Of a DNA stretch of 64,000 bases, positions 17,418-25,468 are shown piece after piece. Below the pieces are notes generated by a model that had not been told where the DNA came from, ran no database searches, and saw nothing but the letters and a program-made list of their open reading frames with translations. Origin of the DNA: Mycolicibacterium arenosum (GTDB lineage Bacteria > Actinomycetota > Actinomycetes > Mycobacteriales > Mycobacteriaceae); contig NZ_JANDBD010000005.1 in assembly GCF_024320865.1 (NCBI RefSeq), positions 62,001 through 126,000 of the forward strand, written 5' to 3'. Position 1 is the first letter of the stretch. Every line of letters begins with the position of its first letter. The translations under genes and the position numbers were made by a program.

Positions 17418-18393
17418 CTTCCGGCGCGTAGCCGACGACGTTCGCAACTGGGGTCGCTGGGGTGACGACGACGAACTCGGCACGCTGAACTTCATCACCG
17501 CCGAGAAGATCGCGCAGGCGGCCAGCCTTGTCACCGCCGGCAAGGTGTTCGCGCTGGGCGTCGACTTCGGTTCGTCGGGCCCACAGGGTGCGTTCCACTA
17601 CCGCCAGAACCCGGTGCACGTCATGACGATCGACGGCGGCGACGAGAAGACGCTTCGCGAGTTCGGACCCAAGTGGCTGAGCAATCCGAGTGCCGTGCAA
17701 CTGAGCGGCTACTCGGAAGCGGGCCCGATGCGCTTCAACGACGACATGATCATCATGCCGCTGCAGGCCGCGACGCAGTGGGACGCGTTGTCCCACGTCT
17801 ACTACGAGGACAGGCTGTACAACGGCTTCCCCGCCTCATCGGTGACGAGCCTCGGCGCGTACTACCTCGGCATCGACAAGGTCGACGTGAAGGGCATCAC
17901 GTCGCGCGGCGTGCTGCTCGACCTGGTGACGCTGCGCGGCGTCGAAACCTATTGCGCCGACGTCGAACAGCCGATCACGCCCGCCGAGCTCGACGAGGCC
18001 GCCCGCGCGCAGGGCGTCGAGGTCCAGCCCGGTGACATCGTGCTGGTGCGGACCGGGTGGTGGGCGCGGTTCCTCGAGAACGGTGACGGCGCCGAGCCGG
18101 GCGCGGGGCTGGACTGGACCTGTGCGTCCTGGCTGCACGACCATGAGGTGGCCGCGGTCGCAGCCGACAACCTGATGGTCGAGAACCCGGTATCGGGCGT
18201 GGACGGGACCATCCTGCCGATGCACATGCTCTGTCTGCGCGATATGGGAATGATGTTCGGCGAGTACTGGGACCTCACCGCGCTCGCCGAGGACTGCGCC
18301 GCCGACGGTAGGTACGAATTTCAGTTGGTGGCACCGCCGTTGAGCGTCACCGGCGGCGTCGGTTCCCCGATCAACCCCATCGCGATCAAGTGA
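17401..18393 (+). CDS. Cyclase-family (PF04199) metal-dependent hydrolase
   Basis: A 330-residue protein of the kynurenine-formamidase/isatin-hydrolase-like cyclase family. The segment PLQAATQWDALSH near residue 120 corresponds to the family metal motif HxGTHxDxxxH, in the variant form QxxTQWDxLSH. The family hydrolyses amides, lactones and cyclic ketones. In this operon a ring-opening hydrolysis of a lactone or diketone made by the luciferase-like monooxygenase is plausible. ATG 17401 overlaps the SDR by 17 bp and is followed by the FMN reductase with a GTGA overlap. Confidence 0.82.
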   Translation: MADMGDFRRVADDVRNWGRWGDDDELGTLNFITAEKIAQAASLVTAGKVFALGVDFGSSGPQGAFHYRQNPVHVMTIDGGDEKTLREFGPKWLSNPSAVQLSGYSEAGPMRFNDDMIIMPLQAATQWDALSHVYYEDRLYNGFPASSVTSLGAYYLGIDKVDVKGITSRGVLLDLVTLRGVETYCADVEQPITPAELDEAARAQGVEVQPGDIVLVRTGWWARFLENGDGAEPGAGLDWTCASWLHDHEVAAVAADNLMVENPVSGVDGTILPMHMLCLRDMGMMFGEYWDLTALAEDCAADGRYEFQLVAPPLSVTGGVGSPINPIAIK

Positions 18394-18965
18394 GTTATGC
18401 CATGTCAAGACAACCCCTCGTCGTCGGTCTCGGCGGCACGCTGCGCTCGAACTCGTCGACGGAACGCGCACTGCGACAATGCCTCTCGGCGGTGGAGCGT
18501 CGGGGCGGCCGTACCCTGCTCTTCGTGGGCGACGACATCGACCTGCCGATGTACAACCCGCACGACGAGACCCGCACCGACAAGGCGGCCGCGCTGGTCG
18601 CCGCACTGCGTGACGCCGACGCGGTCGTGGTCGGATCGCCCGGCTACCACGGTGGCGTATCGGGTCTGGTGAAGAACGCACTCGACTACATCGAGGACCT
18701 GCGGGGCGATTCGCGCGTCTACCTCGACAACACGCCGTGGGGCTGCATCAGCTGCGCCTACGGCTGGCAGGCCGCGGTCGGGACGCTGGGGCAGCTGCGC
18801 GTCATCGGACACGCGTTGCGTGCCTGGCCCACGCCGCTCGGCGTTGCGATCAACTCCGCCGACCCGATCTGGGATGAGGGCGGCACGCTCATCGACGATG
18901 CGGTGAGCGGGCAACTCGACATGCTCGCGATGCAACTCGTGGCAGGCGCGGCTCGCGCCGCCTGA
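18390..18965 (+). CDS. NAD(P)H-dependent FMN reductase
   Basis: A 191-residue flavodoxin-fold FMN reductase. GTLRSNSSTERAL is the phosphate-binding loop after the first strand, and GSPGYHGGVSGLVKNALDYIEDL is the signature of PF03358 reductases. GTG 18390 overlaps the previous stop; ATG 18402 is an alternative start. As the last gene of the operon it most likely supplies reduced FMN to the luciferase-like monooxygenase. A hairpin follows within 15 bp. Confidence 0.9.
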   Translation: MSYAMSRQPLVVGLGGTLRSNSSTERALRQCLSAVERRGGRTLLFVGDDIDLPMYNPHDETRTDKAAALVAALRDADAVVVGSPGYHGGVSGLVKNALDYIEDLRGDSRVYLDNTPWGCISCAYGWQAAVGTLGQLRVIGHALRAWPTPLGVAINSADPIWDEGGTLIDDAVSGQLDMLAMQLVAGAARAA

Positions 18966-18975
18966 CCTCAGCGCG

Positions 18976-19033
18976 CGAACGTTGCGTACCGTCACGGTCC
19001 AGCGCGCGAACGCGTGACGGTAACCAACGTTCG
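18976..19033. terminator. Imperfect 21-bp inverted repeat after the mhp-like operon
   Basis: Arms 18976-18996 and 19013-19033 match at 19 of 21 positions around a 16-nt loop. It lies 10 bp after the last gene of the eight-gene operon and before a new transcription unit on the same strand, fitting a transcription terminator. A short direct repeat AGCGCGCGAACG (18970-18981 and 19001-19012) overlaps it. The rest of the 184-bp gap holds nothing else clear. Confidence 0.5.
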
Positions 19034-19149
19034 GCGGGTCAGGAGGCGCACCGTATGCCGACTCGGCCGAGGCCCGTTGCGAATTAAGCACTTTGGTCAC
19101 CGCGATGCTTAGCGGAACCAGGTTCTCCTGGACCCGAAGTGCCAGTATC

Positions 19150-19989
19150 GTGACCGTCGTGGAGTTCGAGCGGAAGTCCGTCGTCGTCGACGGTCTCGTC
19201 ACCGGTTACCTGGAGGCCGGTAGTGGCGACCCCGTGGTGCTGCTGCACGGCGGGGAGTTCGGTGCGACCGCCGAGCTCGGTTGGGAGCGGACCATCGGCG
19301 CGCTCGGCGAGCGGTACCGCGTACTCGCGCCGGACATGCTGGGCTACGGCCGTTCCGCGAAGGTCGTCGACTTCGTCGACGGGCGCGGCATGCGCATCCG
19401 CCACATCGCCCGGTTCTGCGACGTCGTGGGCGTCGAATCGGCGGCCTTCGTCGGCAACTCGATGGGTGCGATCAACCTGCTGACCGACCTCACGTCGGAG
19501 TCGCCGGCGCTACCCGTCAACCGACTCGCCCTGGTGTGCGGCGGCGGTGCGATCCAGCGCAACGAGCACGCCGACGCCCTCTACGACTACGACGGCAGCG
19601 TCGAGGGGATGCGTCGTATCGTCACCGCGCTCTTCCACGACCCCGCCTACCCGGCCGACGACGACTACGTACGGCGTCGTCACGAATCCAGCATCGCTCC
19701 GGGGGCCTGGGAGGCCATCGCATCGGCACGCTTCCGCAGGCCGGGCGTGACTCCTCCGGCCACGCCGTCGACGGACCGCGTGTACGAACGGATCTCGGTA
19801 CCGACCCTGGTGATCGAGGGCGGCGGTGACAAGTTGCTGCCAGCCGGCTGGGCCGCCGACATCGCCGGCCGGATATCGGGTGCCAGGTCGACGGTGATCG
19901 ACGGTGCGGGCCACTGTCCGCAGCTGGAGCGGCCCGATGCCGCGACCGAACTGCTGCTCGAATTTCTGGAAGGGACCGCCCGTGAGTAG
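19150..19989 (+). CDS. Alpha/beta hydrolase
   Basis: A 279-residue alpha/beta hydrolase. LLHGGEFG gives the oxyanion region, the nucleophile Ser is in VGNSMGA, and GAGHCPQLE carries the catalytic His. It looks like a meta-cleavage or lactone hydrolase, but the class is broad. The open frame begins at 19093; GTG 19150 or GTG 19159 gives a sensible N-terminus ((TV)VEFERKSVVVDG), with no strong ribosome binding site to decide. It is followed with a short overlap by an SDR and probably forms a two-gene unit, possibly with the TetR gene downstream. Confidence 0.85.
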   Translation: MTVVEFERKSVVVDGLVTGYLEAGSGDPVVLLHGGEFGATAELGWERTIGALGERYRVLAPDMLGYGRSAKVVDFVDGRGMRIRHIARFCDVVGVESAAFVGNSMGAINLLTDLTSESPALPVNRLALVCGGGAIQRNEHADALYDYDGSVEGMRRIVTALFHDPAYPADDDYVRRRHESSIAPGAWEAIASARFRRPGVTPPATPSTDRVYERISVPTLVIEGGGDKLLPAGWAADIAGRISGARSTVIDGAGHCPQLERPDAATELLLEFLEGTARE

Positions 19990-20791
19990 GGAACTCAAGG
20001 ACAAGGTCGTGGTCGTCACCGGCGGCGCGTCCGGCCTCGGCAAGGGCATCGTGGAGAGATCGCTCGCCGAGGGTGCCAAGGTCGTGATCGCCGACGTCCA
20101 AGACGATCTCGGTGCGAAGCTCGCCGCGGCGGCCGGCACCGATGCGCTGTTCCACCACACCGACGTCGGTGACCAGGATCAGATCGCCGCCCTGATCGCG
20201 GCGGCGGTTGAGCGGTTCGGCGGCCTGCACGTCATGGTCAACAACGCGGGTAGGTCGAGTCCGTTGAAGAGGAGCCTCTTCGACGAGGACTTCTCCGAGT
20301 TCGACAGCGTCATGCGCGTCAACCTGCTCGGCGTCATGGCCGGTACCCGCGACGCGGCGAGGCACATGGCGGAACACGGGGGCGGGTCCATCATCAACAT
20401 CTCGTCGATCGGCGGCATCCTCGCCGGCGGCGGCGTGGCCACCTACCGCGCGTCGAAGGCCGCGGTCATCCAGTTCTCCAAGGCCGCGGCGATCGAGTTG
20501 GCGCACTACGACATCCGGGTCAACTGCATCGCGCCGGGCAACATCCCGACGCCGATCCTGCGATCGGCGGCGACTGAGGAGGATCGCGAGAAGCTGGAGG
20601 CGTTCGAGGCGCGGATCCGACAGACGATGCGCGACGACCGCCCGTTGAAGCGCGAGGGGACCGCCGACGACGTCGCCGAAGCGGTGCTCTACTTCGGCAC
20701 CGACCGATCGCGCTACGTCACCGGAACCGTGCTGCCGGTCGATGGCGGCACGGTGGCGGGAAAGGTCATCACGCGTAAGTCGAAGTCCTGA
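19982..20791 (+). CDS. Short-chain dehydrogenase/reductase
   Basis: A 269-residue SDR: GGASGLG cofactor motif, NNAG, catalytic Ser in NISSIGG and YRASK with normal spacing, and the C-terminal VDGG motif. GTG 19982 overlaps the hydrolase stop by 8 bp and gives MSRELKDKVVVVTGG. It follows the hydrolase and precedes a TetR gene by 67 bp, so it belongs to the same catabolic region. It probably oxidises a secondary alcohol with NAD; substrate unknown. Confidence 0.88.
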   Translation: MSRELKDKVVVVTGGASGLGKGIVERSLAEGAKVVIADVQDDLGAKLAAAAGTDALFHHTDVGDQDQIAALIAAAVERFGGLHVMVNNAGRSSPLKRSLFDEDFSEFDSVMRVNLLGVMAGTRDAARHMAEHGGGSIINISSIGGILAGGGVATYRASKAAVIQFSKAAAIELAHYDIRVNCIAPGNIPTPILRSAATEEDREKLEAFEARIRQTMRDDRPLKREGTADDVAEAVLYFGTDRSRYVTGTVLPVDGGTVAGKVITRKSKS

Positions 20792-20809
20792 ACTGCGGAT
20801 ATTGCGGCC

Positions 20810-20833
20810 TTTAAATCAATCGCTTGACTTAAA
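20810..20833. promoter_or_regulatory. Palindrome TTTAAATCAA-TCGC-TTGACTTAAA upstream of TetR
   Basis: Two 10-bp arms (one mismatch) around TCGC lie 26 bp upstream of the TetR start and 18 bp after the SDR stop. The AT-rich palindrome in otherwise GC-rich DNA is a good operator candidate for autoregulation of the TetR gene and of the ferredoxin/P450 operon behind it. TTGACT in the right arm could serve as a -35 element. Confidence 0.6.
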
Positions 20834-20858
20834 CCGTCAGTCGGGGTTGACTGAGCTC

Positions 20859-21527
20859 GTGACCGCTGCCCGGCCATTGCGCACTGATCGCGCCAGTACC
20901 ACGCGCGAGGCGATTCTGACCGCCGCCGAACGCCTGTACGCCGAGCACGGCGTGTACGCCGTGTCCAACAGGCAGGTGAGTGAGGCTGCGGGACAGGGCA
21001 ACAACGCCGCCGTCGGCTACCACTTCGGCACCAAGACCGATCTCGTTCGCGCCATTGAGGAACGTCACCGTGCGCCCATCGAGGCGCACCGCGAGCGGAT
21101 GGTCGATCAGACCGACGCGACCACCGACATGCGGGGTTGGGTGACCTGTCTGGTGCGGCCCCTGACCGACCATCTCGAAGACCTCGGCAATCCGACCTGG
21201 TACGCCCGGTTCGCAGCGCAAGCCATGACCGATCCCGCCTACCACGGCTTCGTCGTCAAGGACGCGCTGAGCTCGCCGTCGCTGGTTCAGGTCGTCGACG
21301 GCATCAACCGCTGCCTGCCCGACCTTCCGCTCGACGTCCGGTTCGAGCGCAACATCATGGCTCGAAACCTGTTGATGCACAGCTGCGCCGACCGCGAGCG
21401 CGCACTGGCCAAGGGCACTTCGGTGGCGTCGCGGACGTCGTGGCGGGCTGCGGGTTCCGGGCTCATCGACGCGATCGTCGGCATGTGGCTGGCACCCGTC
21501 ACCAAACCCGTGGCCGGTGACGCGTGA
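20859..21527 (+). CDS. TetR-family transcriptional regulator
   Basis: A 222-residue TetR regulator. The N-terminal DNA-binding helices are visible as TREAILTAAERLYAEHGVYAVSNRQVSEAAGQGN, then AVGYHFGTKTDLVRAIEERH. GTG 20859 is preferred over upstream codons that would run through the palindrome. It overlaps the ferredoxin gene by GTGA, so regulator, ferredoxin and P450 are co-transcribed. It probably controls this operon through the palindrome at 20810-20833, with a catabolic intermediate as ligand; ligand unknown. Confidence 0.9.
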   Translation: MTAARPLRTDRASTTREAILTAAERLYAEHGVYAVSNRQVSEAAGQGNNAAVGYHFGTKTDLVRAIEERHRAPIEAHRERMVDQTDATTDMRGWVTCLVRPLTDHLEDLGNPTWYARFAAQAMTDPAYHGFVVKDALSSPSLVQVVDGINRCLPDLPLDVRFERNIMARNLLMHSCADRERALAKGTSVASRTSWRAAGSGLIDAIVGMWLAPVTKPVAGDA

Positions 21528-21718
21528 AGGTCACCGTCGACCAGGACAAGTGCGTGTCGTCCGGCATGTGCGTGATGAACGCCGCCGAGGTGTTCGACCA
21601 GAGAGACGACGACGGGGTGGTCGTCCTGCTCGTGCCCGAACCGGGACCCGAGTACGCGGCGGAAACCCGCAAGGCCGCGGCCGCCTGCCCCGCGCTGGCC
21701 ATTCAGATCGAGGAATGA
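21524..21718 (+). CDS. [3Fe-4S]-type ferredoxin, P450 partner
   Basis: A 64-residue ferredoxin with Cys10, Cys16 and Cys55 as cluster ligands. The position that would hold the fourth Cys of a 4Fe-4S cluster is Ser13 (CVSSGMC), as in the CX2XX2C...CP ferredoxins of mycobacteria. It is coupled to the P450 by ATGA-type overlap and should pass electrons to it. A ferredoxin reductase is not encoded nearby. GTG start at 21524. Confidence 0.92.
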   Translation: MKVTVDQDKCVSSGMCVMNAAEVFDQRDDDGVVVLLVPEPGPEYAAETRKAAAACPALAIQIEE

Positions 21719-21729
21719 CGGAGACCCGT

Positions 21730-22965
21730 ATGACGGAGACAATTGCCACCCAGGAGGTTTCGGCCGACATCCCCGAGTACCCGATGGAGCGCGCGGCGCG
21801 GTGCCCGTTCGCGCCACCGTCGCTAATGCTCGAGATGGGGAAGGTCAAGCCGCTCTCGCGGGTGCGCATCTGGAACGGCACCACGCCGTGGCTCATCATC
21901 GGACACGAGGTGGCCAGGGCGCTGTTCGCCGACTCGCGGGTGAGCGTCGACGACCGGCGCGAGGGCTTCCCGCACTGGAACGAGCACATGCTCTCGACCG
22001 TCGACAAGCGGCCGCGTTCGGTGTTCACCTCCGACGCCGAGGAGCACACCCGGTTTCGCCGGATGCTGTCGAAGCCCTTCACGTTCAAGCGCGTCGAGGG
22101 TCTGCGTCCGGTGATCCAGCAGGTCACCGACGAATGCATCGACGAGATCCTGGCGGGGCCGCAACCCGCCGACATCGTCACCAAGCTGGCGCTTCCGGTG
22201 CCCACTCGCGTGATCAGCGACATGCTCGGCGTGCCGTACGAGGACCACGAGTTCTTCCAGCATCACGCGAACGTCGGACTGGCTCGCTACGCCTCGGCCG
22301 AGGACGGCCAGAAGGGCGCGATGAGCCTGCACAAGTACTTGATCAACCTCGTCGAGAAGAAGATGGCGGAGCCGTCCGAGGACGCCGTGTCCGATCTCGC
22401 CGAGCGCGTCACCGCCGGGGAGATCAGCGTCAAGGAGGCCGCACAACTCGGCACCGGTCTGCTGATCGCCGGCCACGAGACAACGGCCAACATGATCGGC
22501 ATCGGTGTTCTCGCCCTGTTGGAGAACCCCGAACAGGCGGCGCTGCTGCGGGATTCGGACGATCCCAAGTTCATCGCCAACGCCGCCGAAGAGCTGATGC
22601 GGTACCTCTCGATCATCCAGAACGGCCAGCGCCGGGTGGCCATCGAGGACATCGAGATCGGCGGCGAGACGATCAAGGCCGGCGAGGGCATCATCATCGA
22701 TCTGGCGCCCGCCAACTGGGACGCGGCCGCCTATCCGAATCCGGATCGGCTGGACTTCACCAGGGACGCCGGCCAGGAACTCGGTTTCGGCTACGGCAGG
22801 CACCAGTGTGTGGGGCAGCAGTTGGCCCGCGCCGAACTGCAGATCGTGTTTCAGACGCTGCTGCGCCGCATTCCGACGATGAAGCTCGCGATCCCGTTCG
22901 ACGACGTCCCGTTCAAACACGACCGGTTGGCCTATGGCGTGTACGAGCTCCCGGTCACCTGGTAG
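21730..22965 (+). CDS. Cytochrome P450 monooxygenase
   Basis: A 411-residue soluble P450. The I-helix oxygen-activation motif is AGHETT, ExxR is in EELMRY, and the heme ligand Cys lies in FGYGRHQCVG. ATG 21730 is preceded by GGAG at good spacing; ATG 21715, overlapping the ferredoxin stop, is an alternative. It probably hydroxylates a lipophilic ring compound at an unactivated carbon, initiating or extending the pathway. The family (CYP number) cannot be assigned by eye. Confidence 0.93.
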   Translation: MTETIATQEVSADIPEYPMERAARCPFAPPSLMLEMGKVKPLSRVRIWNGTTPWLIIGHEVARALFADSRVSVDDRREGFPHWNEHMLSTVDKRPRSVFTSDAEEHTRFRRMLSKPFTFKRVEGLRPVIQQVTDECIDEILAGPQPADIVTKLALPVPTRVISDMLGVPYEDHEFFQHHANVGLARYASAEDGQKGAMSLHKYLINLVEKKMAEPSEDAVSDLAERVTAGEISVKEAAQLGTGLLIAGHETTANMIGIGVLALLENPEQAALLRDSDDPKFIANAAEELMRYLSIIQNGQRRVAIEDIEIGGETIKAGEGIIIDLAPANWDAAAYPNPDRLDFTRDAGQELGFGYGRHQCVGQQLARAELQIVFQTLLRRIPTMKLAIPFDDVPFKHDRLAYGVYELPVTW

Positions 22966-23015
22966 CGCGCTGATTTTCGAAAGACAAGCCCCGCAGTTCG
23001 ATTGGAGTTCCAACG

Positions 23016-24197
23016 ATGTCAACACCAACAGTGACGCCACCGCCCAGCCTGTATCCCCCCGAAGGCTTCGGTGCGCCGAAGAACCGACACGGGCACGCCA
23101 CCGGCAGTGTTGTCGGGCTGCCACAAGGCACCGAGATCTTCTCGGCCGACAACCACATCTCGGTCGCGGAGGACATCTTCTACGAGCGCTTCCCCGAGGA
23201 GCTGAAGGGAGCCGCGCCGCGCATCTGGTACGAGGACGGCGCCTACATGGTCGGCATGAAGGGCAAAGCCTGGACCGGCGGCGACTTCGGTCGGGTGCTG
23301 ATGCAGTACGACGATCTCGCCGGCGCCGCGTCGAACAACATCGAGGCGCGCATCCGCGAGCTCAAAGAGGACGGCATCGACAAGGAGCTGGCGTTCCCGA
23401 ACGCCGTGCTCGCGCTGTTCCACTACCCCGATAAGAGTCTGCGCGAGCGCGTGTTCCGCATCTACAACGAGCACATCGCCGACCTGCAGGAGCGCAGCAA
23501 CGGGCACTTCTACGGTGTTGGGCTCATCAACTGGTGGGATCCCAAGGGCACGCGCGACACGCTGGCAGAGCTCAAGAGCCTGGGGCTCAAGACCTTTCTG
23601 CTGCCGCTGAATCCCGGTAAGGACGACGAAGGCAACATCTACGACTACGGCAGCACCGACATGGATGCCGTCTGGGACGAGATCGAGGCCTCGGGAATCC
23701 CGGTCAGCCATCACATCGGCGAGACCCCGCCGAAGACGCCGTGCCAGAACAACAGCGTCGTCGTCGGCATGATGGTGAACGTCGACTCGTTCCGCGAGCA
23801 GTTCGCCAAGTACGTGTTCTCCGGGATCCTCGATCGCCACCCGGCGCTCAAGGTCGGTTGGTTCGAGGGTGGAATCGCCTGGGTGCCAACCGCTCTCCAG
23901 GATGCCGAGCACATGCTCGCCTCCTACCGGCACATGTTCAACCACGAGCTGCAGCACGACGTCCGGCACTACTGGAGCCACCACATGGCCGCGTCGTTCA
24001 TGGTCGATCCGCTCGGCCTGGAACTCATCGACAAGATCGGGGTCGACAACGTGATGTGGTCGAGCGACTACCCGCACAACGAGTCGACCTTCGGGTACTC
24101 GGAGAAGTCGCTGAAGACCGTCGTCGACGCCGTGGGCCCCGACGCGGCCACCAAGATCGTCAGCACCAACATCAAGCAGTTCCTGGGGATCTCGTGA
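23016..24197 (+). CDS. Amidohydrolase family 2 (ACMSD-like) protein
   Basis: A 393-residue TIM-barrel protein of the amidohydrolase-2 family. SADNHIS occupies the place of the usual HxH metal motif, SHHIGE and the C-terminal WSSDYPHNES carry other expected ligands. Related proteins decarboxylate or hydrolyse ring carboxylates. It has a paralogue at 50482 in another catabolic operon, ending in WEADYPHSDS. ATG 23016 follows a TTGGAG ribosome binding site. It lies between the P450 and the M24 genes, likely in one transcript. Confidence 0.87.
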   Translation: MSTPTVTPPPSLYPPEGFGAPKNRHGHATGSVVGLPQGTEIFSADNHISVAEDIFYERFPEELKGAAPRIWYEDGAYMVGMKGKAWTGGDFGRVLMQYDDLAGAASNNIEARIRELKEDGIDKELAFPNAVLALFHYPDKSLRERVFRIYNEHIADLQERSNGHFYGVGLINWWDPKGTRDTLAELKSLGLKTFLLPLNPGKDDEGNIYDYGSTDMDAVWDEIEASGIPVSHHIGETPPKTPCQNNSVVVGMMVNVDSFREQFAKYVFSGILDRHPALKVGWFEGGIAWVPTALQDAEHMLASYRHMFNHELQHDVRHYWSHHMAASFMVDPLGLELIDKIGVDNVMWSSDYPHNESTFGYSEKSLKTVVDAVGPDAATKIVSTNIKQFLGIS

Positions 24198-25468
24198 CAG
24201 CCGTGTCGGCACCGTCGTCAGCGGGTCTGGCACTACTCGACATCCCGGAACTCCCCGACCGCGCCAGGATGTACCGCGAATGCGGAGCACGCCTGCGGGC
24301 GTCGATGCGGGAGAAGGGCGTCGACGCCCTCGTGCTGCTGGGCAACGGCAACGTGGTCTACGCGACGGGGGCGAGTTGGCCGCTGCTCGATGCCGGGCTG
24401 TCGCACGTCGAACGCCCGGTGGCCATCGTGCTTGTCGACGACGAGCACCCGCACCTCTTCATGCCGTTCGCCGAAGGCAGCGCGTTCGACACCGAGGTTC
24501 CCGCCGACCACCTCCACGGTCCGCTCTACCTCGAATTCGACGAGGGCGTGGAGCACTTCGCGACCGTGCTGGCGGGGCTGGTCCCGGTGGGCGCAACGGT
24601 CGCGGTCGATGAGCTCACCGGGGCGATGCGCCGCGTCGCAGGCCGACTGTTCCCCGCGGGTCCGCCATCCGATGCCGCACTGGTGATCGGTCCGGCCAAA
24701 CTGGTGAAGACCGTCGACCAGATCTCGGCCGTCCGACAGGCCTGCCGCATCACCGAGCAGGCGCTCGTCGACGTGCAGGCGTCGGTAGCACCTGGGGTGC
24801 GCCAGATGGATCTGTCGGCTCAATTCGTCCGGCGTGCATTCGAACTCGGCGCCACCACGAACATGATCGAGGCCATTTGGCAGGTGATGCCGACGACGCG
24901 CAGCAGCGGCGCCGTCTGGACCACGACCGGTGACCTGGCGCTTCCGCTGCTGCCGACGGAGAAGCCGTTGGCCAAGGGCGACGTGCTGTGGACCGACATC
25001 AGCATCACGTTCGAGGGGTACTGCTCGGACTGGGGACGCACCTGGGTGGTGGGGGAGGACCCCACACCCGCGCAACAGGCGAACTTCGCCAAGTGGCGGG
25101 CGATTCTGGACGCCGTGCTTGCCGTGACCAGGGCTGGAGCCACCAGTGGTGACCTCGCGCGTGCGGCGATCGCGGCCAACGGCGGCAGTAAGCCGTGGTT
25201 GCCGCACTTCTACCTGGGTCACGGCATCGGCACGAATGCCGCCGAAATGCCCATGATCGGAACCGATCTCGGGAGTGACTTCGATGACAACTTCGTGTTC
25301 CCCGCGGGCATGCTGTTGGTGCTCGAGCCCGTCGTCTGGGAGGACGGTACCGGTGGCTACCGCGGTGAGGAGATCGTGATCATCACCGAGGACGGCTACC
25401 AGTCGATCACCGATTACCCCTACGCGCCGTACGGCACCGAACTGATCGGCCACGCCCATGCCAACTGA
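24194..25468 (+). CDS. M24 (creatinase/aminopeptidase P fold) metallohydrolase, metal site intact
   Basis: A 424-residue protein with a creatinase-like N-terminal domain and a C-terminal pita-bread domain. All five metal ligands are recognisable: Asp in WTDIS, Asp eleven residues later in CSDWGRT, His in GHGIGT, Glu in LEPV and Glu in GEEIV. It is therefore probably an active hydrolase of C-N bonds, such as a Xaa-Pro-type peptidase. GTG 24194 overlaps the amidohydrolase stop. The following gene is a degenerate family member, suggesting a heteromer. Why a catabolic operon has peptidase-fold enzymes is unclear; they may hydrolyse an amide conjugate. Confidence 0.86.
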   Translation: MTAVSAPSSAGLALLDIPELPDRARMYRECGARLRASMREKGVDALVLLGNGNVVYATGASWPLLDAGLSHVERPVAIVLVDDEHPHLFMPFAEGSAFDTEVPADHLHGPLYLEFDEGVEHFATVLAGLVPVGATVAVDELTGAMRRVAGRLFPAGPPSDAALVIGPAKLVKTVDQISAVRQACRITEQALVDVQASVAPGVRQMDLSAQFVRRAFELGATTNMIEAIWQVMPTTRSSGAVWTTTGDLALPLLPTEKPLAKGDVLWTDISITFEGYCSDWGRTWVVGEDPTPAQQANFAKWRAILDAVLAVTRAGATSGDLARAAIAANGGSKPWLPHFYLGHGIGTNAAEMPMIGTDLGSDFDDNFVFPAGMLLVLEPVVWEDGTGGYRGEEIVIITEDGYQSITDYPYAPYGTELIGHAHAN

